Assembly: GCA_040882255.1 (NCBI GenBank)
Contig: JBBEBP010000023.1
Coordinates: 186,001-250,000, forward strand
Source of the DNA: PWQG01 sp040882255
Lineage (GTDB): Bacteria > Pseudomonadota > Gammaproteobacteria > Pseudomonadales > Pseudohongiellaceae
DNA: 64,000 nt
Direction of reading: 5' to 3'
Shown here: positions 58,686 through 64,000 of the stretch, piece after piece
Numbering within the stretch: the first letter of the stretch is position 1
Layout: each line of letters begins with the position of its first letter
Translations under genes and position numbers: made by a program
The notes under the pieces: generated by a model
The model's input: the letters and a program-made list of their open reading frames with translations, nothing else
Databases searched by the model: none
Told to the model about the DNA's origin: nothing

Positions 58686-60230
58686 ATGCAGGCAACCTAC
58701 ATCCGCTGGCTTCTTTACCCGCTCCTCATTCTTCTGCCTGCCGGCTCGGCACTGGCCAGCTTCGCAGGCGGTGACGGCAGTGCGGCGGCCCCCTGGCAGA
58801 TAGCCAACGCCGAACAGCTTGACGCGGTCCGTCATGATCTCAATGCCCACTATATTCTCACTGCTGACATCGACCTGATGAGCGCCACCGGGCGCGTCTC
58901 CGGCGCGTTCTGGAACAACGGAGCCGGCTGGGAGCCCATTGGCCAGACTCTCGCCAGCAGTTTTACCGGCAGCCTTGACGGCAACGGATTCACGATCACG
59001 GGATTGTTCATCGAGCGCGCCGGAGAAAACCAGGCCGGACTGTTCGGATGGATCGGCTTTGGCGCACAACTGACCGGAATGACGCTGGACGCGGTGAACA
59101 TCAACGGCGGCTCTCTTGTCGGCGGGCTGGTAGTGACCAACTTTGGCGGCACCATTGAGAACAGTCACATTAACGGCAGTGTGAGGGGCAATGAGTTTGT
59201 CGGTGGCCTGGTGGCGCGAAACCTCAGCGGCACGGTCAGGGAAAGTTCCGTCACGGGAAGTGTGAGTGGGGGTGACAGAGCCAGCGGCCCGGTGGGAATC
59301 AACTGGGGCACGGCCAGGAACCTCGTCGCAGACATCGAAACCGCACCACCGGTCAGCGACCTGGCAAGCGCCAGCAATACATTCCCCGGGGCTGTCAGCA
59401 TCGCTGGAACGGGGGCGTTCGATGATGTCCGAGGGACAGGGACCATTACGTCCATCCGTCTGTCAACAGCATTTGATCCGGGTGACGCGCGAGCCGCCCC
59501 CGACAAGGGTGCACTGACCTTCGTCAGCGATGTAGCGTACGCCACCCTGCTGCCGTACAGAATGCAGCAGGCTTCGCCCGGACAGGAGGCCGGCGTGTTC
59601 AGCAGCGCCGATGGCGACATCGTTGTGGTCACCGCACGTGGCCGGGCACTGTGGAGCCACCCGGTAGTGGCTGACAGCGCTGTGTTGCGCGACGCACTCG
59701 ATGCACTCGATCTGGAGCTGGAATATGGCGAGCGCGCGACCATGCGCCTGCTGCTCGCCAACGGCGCCGGGAGTACAGTCTACTTCTCCGCCCGCGCGGA
59801 CATGCTGGCCGTTCCCGCCCCGGCCACTGCAGAGGAAGGCCTGTTTTCCCGGCCGATACCGGGATTGCGCGATACAACCGTGGCCTATCTGGTATTCACG
59901 AGTGCAGAGGGTATCCGGATGCAACAAGAGCTGGTGCCCGTACCGGCGGACTGGCCGGCCGTCAAAAACACTCTTTCCGCGACAGCCGGTATCAGCAATG
60001 TACGCATGGACCCGCAGGGCATCATTTCCGTGACAGCAGGCGAGCAGCGGGTCCGCGGTCGCATGGAATACGAAGTGCTGGGTCACCGCGCCACGGATCC
60101 TGACAAGGCGGATGAGCGAGCCACTTTCACGCCAGTGGGTGACGTCAACGGCGACGGAACGGAGGATTTTCAGGTGCGGTACCCGAACGGTAATACCCAG
60201 TTACTGCTGATCTTTCCGCAACCGGCATGA
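58686..60230 (+). CDS. Secreted GLUG-repeat protein with a C-terminal dockerin-like calcium motif
   Basis: Exported protein of 514 residues. The ATG at 58686 opens a signal peptide (about 1-26, ...AGSALASF); the extra upstream frame lies in the regulatory region. Residues ~60-210 contain GLUG-type repeats (FVGGLVARNLSGTVRESSVTGSVSG) predicting a beta-helix, as in adhesins. The C-terminus has DVNGDGTEDFQV, a dockerin/EF-hand-like calcium loop. No PEP-CTERM or LPXTG signal, so it may be released or held by the polysaccharide. Confidence 0.85.
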   Translation: MQATYIRWLLYPLLILLPAGSALASFAGGDGSAAAPWQIANAEQLDAVRHDLNAHYILTADIDLMSATGRVSGAFWNNGAGWEPIGQTLASSFTGSLDGNGFTITGLFIERAGENQAGLFGWIGFGAQLTGMTLDAVNINGGSLVGGLVVTNFGGTIENSHINGSVRGNEFVGGLVARNLSGTVRESSVTGSVSGGDRASGPVGINWGTARNLVADIETAPPVSDLASASNTFPGAVSIAGTGAFDDVRGTGTITSIRLSTAFDPGDARAAPDKGALTFVSDVAYATLLPYRMQQASPGQEAGVFSSADGDIVVVTARGRALWSHPVVADSAVLRDALDALDLELEYGERATMRLLLANGAGSTVYFSARADMLAVPAPATAEEGLFSRPIPGLRDTTVAYLVFTSAEGIRMQQELVPVPADWPAVKNTLSATAGISNVRMDPQGIISVTAGEQRVRGRMEYEVLGHRATDPDKADERATFTPVGDVNGDGTEDFQVRYPNGNTQLLLIFPQPA

Positions 60231-60490
60231 CCCGGGGCAGCACGATTGCGCCCGCCTCTTCCCTTGTAACGCTATACGCCTCCTTCGGTTGCTACCACGC
60301 AAGTGCCGGCAACCACGCCGGGGTCCTTCCCTGAGCAACTACTCTTTTCCCTCTCCTTTTTCTCCGCAATGTCGGGTAACGAACAGAACTCCTACCGCAG
60401 CGAGGTTATTACTTACGCGTGTCAACAACGTGCCATGTGTGCGGTAACGAACATTATTCAAAGAAGATATATCGAGAAAAGGAGGAAACG
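60231..60490. other. Intergenic region upstream of the Crp/Fnr-like gene
   Basis: No gene. GGTAACGAACA occurs twice (60375-60385 and 60443-60453), a candidate pair of regulator sites. AGGAGG at 60480-60485 is the ribosome site for the next gene. Confidence 0.4.
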
Positions 60491-61210
60491 ATGTTGAAAC
60501 TCGTGCAGTTGCAGCGAAACGCGATTCTGGCGGCGCTACCTGCCGAGGTCACGACTCGACTGCTTCCCCATATTGAAGAAATATCCCTGCCCCTGGGCAC
60601 GGTTCTCTACGAACCGGGACAGACAATGCGAGACGTATACTTCCCCATCGACAGTATTGTGTCTCTACTCTACGTAATGGAGAACGGAGCATCGGCTGAA
60701 ATCTCCGTGGTGGGCAACGAGGGACTCGTGGGTATTTCCCGGGCCATGGGCGGACAAAGCACTTCCAGTCGTGCCGTTGTTCAAAGCGCCGGCATCGGGT
60801 ATCGAATGTCGGGGCGGCGGTTCATTGAAGAGTTCGGCCGTCACACCGACCTGATGACTCTTGTACTTCGCTATACCCAGGCACTGATTACCCAGATGGC
60901 CCAGACTGCCGTGTGCAATCGTCACCACACCATCAGCCAGCAGCTGTGCCGCTGGCTGCTTCTCTCCCTGGACCGACTGAATACCGATGATCTGATCATG
61001 ACACAGGAACTGATCGCCAACATGCTCGGTGTGCGTCGAGAAGGCGTAACAGAGGCGGCAGGGAGACTTCAGAAGATGGGTGTTATTGAGTATCACCGCG
61101 GCCACATCCATGTGCTTGATCGCGACAGACTCGCAGAGATGAGCTGCGAATGCTATCAAGTTGTAAAAAACGAAACCGATCGCCTGCAAAGTATGCCGAC
61201 TCATTGCTGA
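60491..61210 (+). CDS. Crp/Fnr-family transcriptional regulator
   Basis: Protein of 239 residues: N-terminal cyclic-nucleotide-binding-like barrel (about 20-140; VYFPIDSIVSLLYVMENG) and C-terminal Crp-type HTH (about 160-215; TQELIANMLGVRREGVTEAAG). The cNMP pocket lacks the canonical RxS arrangement and there is no N-terminal Cys cluster as in FNR, so the ligand is unknown. The ATG at 60491 has an AGGAGG site. Such regulators are often found with the small stress membrane proteins that follow. Confidence 0.9.
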   Translation: MLKLVQLQRNAILAALPAEVTTRLLPHIEEISLPLGTVLYEPGQTMRDVYFPIDSIVSLLYVMENGASAEISVVGNEGLVGISRAMGGQSTSSRAVVQSAGIGYRMSGRRFIEEFGRHTDLMTLVLRYTQALITQMAQTAVCNRHHTISQQLCRWLLLSLDRLNTDDLIMTQELIANMLGVRREGVTEAAGRLQKMGVIEYHRGHIHVLDRDRLAEMSCECYQVVKNETDRLQSMPTHC

Positions 61211-61307
61211 CCGCCCGGCCCTCTATATGTGCGATTTCGAACAGACCGGAAACCATCACTGCGCCACTCTGCTCGCTCACACAACGAAACTACCAATGGT
61301 GAATTTC

Positions 61308-61454
61308 ATGTTGGAAACGATTGCAATTGTACTCATAGTGCTATGGTTACTGGGCCTGGTGTCCTCCTACACCATGGGCGGATTCATCCATGTTCTGCTG
61401 GTTGTAGCCGTTGTGATTTTCCTGGTAAGGGTATTGCGGGGCAGGCGCTTGTAG
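61308..61454 (+). CDS. Lmo0937-like small membrane protein
   Basis: 48-residue protein with two hydrophobic helices: ETIAIVLIVLWLLGLVSS and a second one ending in basic VRVLRGRRL. Matches the size and pattern of the Lmo0937/DUF5670 family, found in stress gene sets. An ATG at 61296 would add four residues. Confidence 0.8.
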   Translation: MLETIAIVLIVLWLLGLVSSYTMGGFIHVLLVVAVVIFLVRVLRGRRL

Positions 61455-61517
61455 CCGCCCGCACTCTACTGGCGAAGAGCAAGAGCGGAAAAAAGGTTTG
61501 CTATAAAGGAGGCAATC

Positions 61518-61718
61518 ATGGCTACCAATCAACTGGTGGGTATCGTGCTGGTGGTTCTCGGCCTGGTTCTGCTGTACTTCGGCTGGCAGGCATCACAATC
61601 GATGGCCGACCAGGTCACTGAATCATTCACTGGAAGGTTCACCGACGGCACCATGTGGTACATCATCGGTGGGGCAGTATCACTGGCTGCCGGAGCCTTT
61701 GTGGTATTACGCAAGTAA
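61518..61718 (+). CDS. DUF3185 family membrane protein
   Basis: 66 residues with two transmembrane helices around a polar loop (GWQASQSMADQVTESFTGRF), typical of DUF3185. A perfect AAAGGAGG ribosome site (61506-61513) precedes it. Probably co-expressed with the small protein upstream and with the Crp/Fnr regulator. Confidence 0.85.
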   Translation: MATNQLVGIVLVVLGLVLLYFGWQASQSMADQVTESFTGRFTDGTMWYIIGGAVSLAAGAFVVLRK

Positions 61719-61782
61719 CTCCAGCCTATCGCGAACTCGACCCGCTTTCCCACTAGCTTCCTGGAGGGGGGACTATTTCTTG

Positions 61783-63273
61783 ATGCGTATTGAATATATA
61801 TCACATGCTTGCCTGTCCATCCGGACCGCAGACAAACTTCTGGCTACCGATCCCTGGTTGCGGGACGCTTGCTACGCCCGACAATGGAATCTGTTCCCCA
61901 GGCCGGTGAATACATCACCGGTGGAGGAAGCCGATATCATACTTATTTCCCACGCTCATGCTGATCATCTTCACGAACCTACCCTGAGCAGTCTCTCTGC
62001 CGGTAAAACTGTCTACTTTCCCTATTACTGGTACGCTGGCAGCCCTGAGTGGCTCTCGCATATGGGGTTCACCAGGACGGTAGAGTCCGCCAGTGGCCAG
62101 ACTTGCCAGCTTGGGAAAAACACCAAAGTCACCTATCTGGTGTGTGGACAGGATGCCATTATGGTTATCGAGGAGGGTGATGCTGTACTGGTCAACGTCA
62201 ACGACGCCCTGCATTCGGCCTCGGACGCTACGATCGAGCTGTATTGCTCCCGTATCCGGAAGTTGTGGCCGAAGATCGACTATGTGTTCTGCGGTTTTGG
62301 CGGGGCGAGCTATTACCCGAACGTATTTCATTGTCCGGAAAAAGACGATCGCTCCATCGGAAGACTGCGGGAGGAATATTTCGTGGCAGCGTTTTGTAAA
62401 ATCGTAGCGGCACTCGACCCTCGCATTGCCGTGCCCTTTGCGGCGGACTTTGTACTACTCAATCAGAAACAGCGTTGGATGAACGAAATTCGTTTTCCCC
62501 GCGAGAAGATACCCGATTATTTTGACACCCACTATCGTACAGCGGATATGCGCACCCGTGTGATCACCATGTATCCGGGCGACGTGCTTGAGAGGGGGGA
62601 ACTGGAAGCCAACTCACCTTACCGGGAGAAAATGCGCGACGGAAACCTCGATCATCTGATTGACGAACAGTATCCCGAGGAGATTTCGGTTTTTTCCTCG
62701 GGTAAGCACATCGCTGGCAGCAAGGCAGATAAGGTTGTGGGTCTCCTTACACCACATATTAACCGACAGGCAGCCCTGAGATCACGGGAGAATGTCGAGG
62801 AACTGCATTTCGCCGTTCAGCTTATCGACGTTGAAGCTCCGAATTGGTACGAAGTACAGGTTCTCGATGGTGCTGCCAGCGTTAGTCGGGTCCAGGAGCC
62901 AGATACCGGCGTCCCGATCAGGATACGTACAAGTCACGATGCGCTGGTGAGCTCTGTCACGTCCGACTGGGGAGGTGATGACATCATTATCGGCTATGGC
63001 TGTGAAGTGCAAGCGGCGTCCTCTACCGAGATGACACGCGCTCGGCTCGCCTCCGAACTTCTGGTACGGCACCCGGACCCCCGGGTTTACGCCCGCAAGC
63101 ATCCCTTTCGGATGCTGCGCTATGTGTTACAGACCTGGTTTTCCAGCCGTGCCAGAATCGCTGCAAAATTACAGCGAAAGCAGACTGATGACGATATGGT
63201 GAAAACGAATGTGTGGCTTACGGAAACCCCTGATGCCTTGCGATCACGCCTCGGTCTTACCGGCGAGCTGTAA
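61783..63273 (+). CDS. MBL-fold metallo-hydrolase
   Basis: Protein of 496 residues. The metal site HAHADH lies near residues 57-62; further metal ligands are likely in NVNDALHS and the following Asp/His segment. The N-terminal domain resembles UlaG/CMP-Neu5Ac-hydroxylase-type metallohydrolases without a Rieske domain; the C-terminal ~200 residues are a separate domain I do not recognise. The start ATG at 61783 follows GGAGGGG. The substrate is unknown. It ends before a long inverted repeat. Confidence 0.82.
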   Translation: MRIEYISHACLSIRTADKLLATDPWLRDACYARQWNLFPRPVNTSPVEEADIILISHAHADHLHEPTLSSLSAGKTVYFPYYWYAGSPEWLSHMGFTRTVESASGQTCQLGKNTKVTYLVCGQDAIMVIEEGDAVLVNVNDALHSASDATIELYCSRIRKLWPKIDYVFCGFGGASYYPNVFHCPEKDDRSIGRLREEYFVAAFCKIVAALDPRIAVPFAADFVLLNQKQRWMNEIRFPREKIPDYFDTHYRTADMRTRVITMYPGDVLERGELEANSPYREKMRDGNLDHLIDEQYPEEISVFSSGKHIAGSKADKVVGLLTPHINRQAALRSRENVEELHFAVQLIDVEAPNWYEVQVLDGAASVSRVQEPDTGVPIRIRTSHDALVSSVTSDWGGDDIIIGYGCEVQAASSTEMTRARLASELLVRHPDPRVYARKHPFRMLRYVLQTWFSSRARIAAKLQRKQTDDDMVKTNVWLTETPDALRSRLGLTGEL

Positions 63274-63304
63274 AGGGCACGTCTATTAATACCAAACGGC
63301 CTCT

Positions 63305-63401
63305 GGCCTTCAGGGCTTGCCGGGATCCAGGCGGCTTGGCGAAGGCGGGCTGGTTGCCCGCAGAGGCAAGCCAACGCGGAGCCTGGCAAGCCCTGAAGGC
63401 C
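63305..63401. repeat. Long imperfect inverted repeat between convergent genes
   Basis: Outer arms GGCCTTCAGGGCTTGCC (63305-63321) and GGCAAGCCCTGAAGGCC (63385-63401) are perfect reverse complements; beyond them CCAGGC/GCCTGG pair after a six-base bulge, and an inner hairpin CGGGC-TGGTT-GCCCG sits at the tip. It could end transcription of both flanking genes or be a dispersed palindromic element. Confidence 0.85.
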
Positions 63402-63450
63402 CCGAAGGGCGCGGCCTCGGCTCCACCTTCCTGCGAAACCGTGGGACCAC

Positions 63451-64000
63451 TCAGGAGCGAAACTGCCCGTCGATTTTTTCCAGCCACGGGTTGAGAACAT
63501 CGCCAATGCCATGCTGATGGGAAACCTGGATCACATCCACGTCATAGGTGGCATTGGCCTCAACCACCAATGGACCGTTCTCTGTTACGGCGATATCCCA
63601 ACCCAGTGTTCTGAGGAAAGGCAGGCTGCGCTGCCCTCGATCCAGGAGATCGCGTATACTCTCCCACGAAGGAATTCGCGACCCGGGTATCCTGTTTCCC
63701 GTATCGGGATGAAACACCACGTCAACGATTTCTGGCCAGGTCTTGTTGATAGAACCGCGGCAAACACCAATTTCTCCGGTCGTCGGATCAATCGGAGCGG
63801 TGATATTGCCGGACGAACCGTGGGAAAAATTGTCGGTTATATTATCGCCCACGGGTATACGCAGGGTCGCAAACAGTAGTTCCGGCTTCCCGTCCACAAT
63901 GCAGGTAACCGCCCGGATTGTGGCCAGAACGCCGGGGGCACTGATTTTATCCAGATCAGGGTGGGAATGGATTCTGGGTTGGACCATCCAGCCACGTTGC
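63451..64000 (-). CDS. Sugar-transfer-associated ATP-grasp protein (partial)
   Basis: C-terminal part of a gene that continues past the right edge; the frame is open to the last base. Visible segments are typical of ATP-grasp proteins linked to sugar transfer: VQPRIHSHPDL, FATLRIPVGD, SLPFLRTLGWDIAVTENGPLVVEANATYDVD (metal- and ATP-binding residues), ending LEKIDGQFRS. Such enzymes form amide or ester bonds during polysaccharide modification. Convergent with the MBL-fold gene. Confidence 0.82.
   Translation of the reverse strand, partial: QRGWMVQPRIHSHPDLDKISAPGVLATIRAVTCIVDGKPELLFATLRIPVGDNITDNFSHGSSGNITAPIDPTTGEIGVCRGSINKTWPEIVDVVFHPDTGNRIPGSRIPSWESIRDLLDRGQRSLPFLRTLGWDIAVTENGPLVVEANATYDVDVIQVSHQHGIGDVLNPWLEKIDGQFRS

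Overview
The window is about 60% GC, densely coded on both strands, and reads as one chromosome segment of a gammaproteobacterium, probably aquatic. The evidence is a PspF-PspABC envelope-stress locus, the long single-chain PurL, and a complete exosortase A (XrtA)/PEP-CTERM exopolysaccharide locus of the type found in biofilm- and floc-forming Proteobacteria. I see no rRNA, tRNA, CRISPR array or insertion sequence, so genus-level placement is not supported.

Layout. (1) 1-5.4 kb: psp region. On the minus strand pspF overlaps a 7TM-PAS-GGDEF diguanylate cyclase, followed directly by an Sfp-type phosphopantetheinyl transferase. On the plus strand a sigma-54 promoter drives pspA-pspB-pspC. (2) 5.4-11.9 kb: housekeeping genes: Zn-ribbon NUDIX hydrolase, YqfO/NIF3-like protein, purL, tadA and a 2OG-Fe(II) oxygenase. 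(3) 11.9-17.3 kb, minus: XrtA-type initiating sugar transferase, XrtA-associated ATPase, and a single-ORF fusion of a UDP-GlcNAc C4-epimerase (TviC/WbpP type) with a UDP-HexNAc 6-dehydrogenase (TviB/WbpO type). (4) 17.6-24.5 kb: the regulatory PrsK/PrsR pair, lipoprotein PrsT and one PEP-CTERM protein with two sigma-54-type promoter elements. (5) 24.6-29.5 kb: VAO-type flavoprotein, PEP-CTERM-associated acyltransferase, low-molecular-weight tyrosine phosphatase and the XrtA-type acyl-CoA ligase. (6) 29.6-53.2 kb, plus: about 17 tightly packed, often overlapping genes: Wza-like export lipoprotein, Wzz-like chain-length protein, tyrosine autokinase, outer-membrane barrel, wecB, deacetylase, FemAB-like protein, a triple fusion of glycosyltransferase, exosortase A and EpsI, further glycosyltransferases, asparagine-synthase-like amidotransferase, CapK-like adenylate ligase, O-ligase/polymerase, Wzx flippase, second deacetylase, and a periplasmic di-heme HzsA-related protein. 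(7) 53.2-58.4 kb: an unknown protein, a PAS-GGDEF cyclase, and an HPr-rel-A cassette (nucleotidyltransferase, HprK-like kinase, PqqD-like protein) headed by a Tat-exported protein. (8) 58.7-64 kb: GLUG-repeat secreted protein, Crp/Fnr regulator with two small membrane proteins, MBL-fold hydrolase, a long inverted repeat, and a partial sugar-transfer-associated ATP-grasp gene.

How the parts fit. Regions 3-6 together encode a Wzx/Wzy-type exopolysaccharide pathway. The fusion enzyme and WecB should supply UDP-GalNAcA/GlcNAcA and UDP-ManNAc (inference). Sugar transferase and glycosyltransferases build the repeat unit on undecaprenyl phosphate; flippase, O-ligase-like polymerase, Wzz-like protein and kinase/phosphatase pair polymerise and control it; the Wza-like lipoprotein and barrel export it. 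XrtA should cleave the PEP-CTERM protein at the membrane, and PrsK/PrsR with RpoN should switch that protein on. The points most worth a second look are the two gene fusions, the di-heme protein at the end of the exopolysaccharide operon, and the Tat-protein/PqqD/HprK-like/nucleotidyltransferase cassette.
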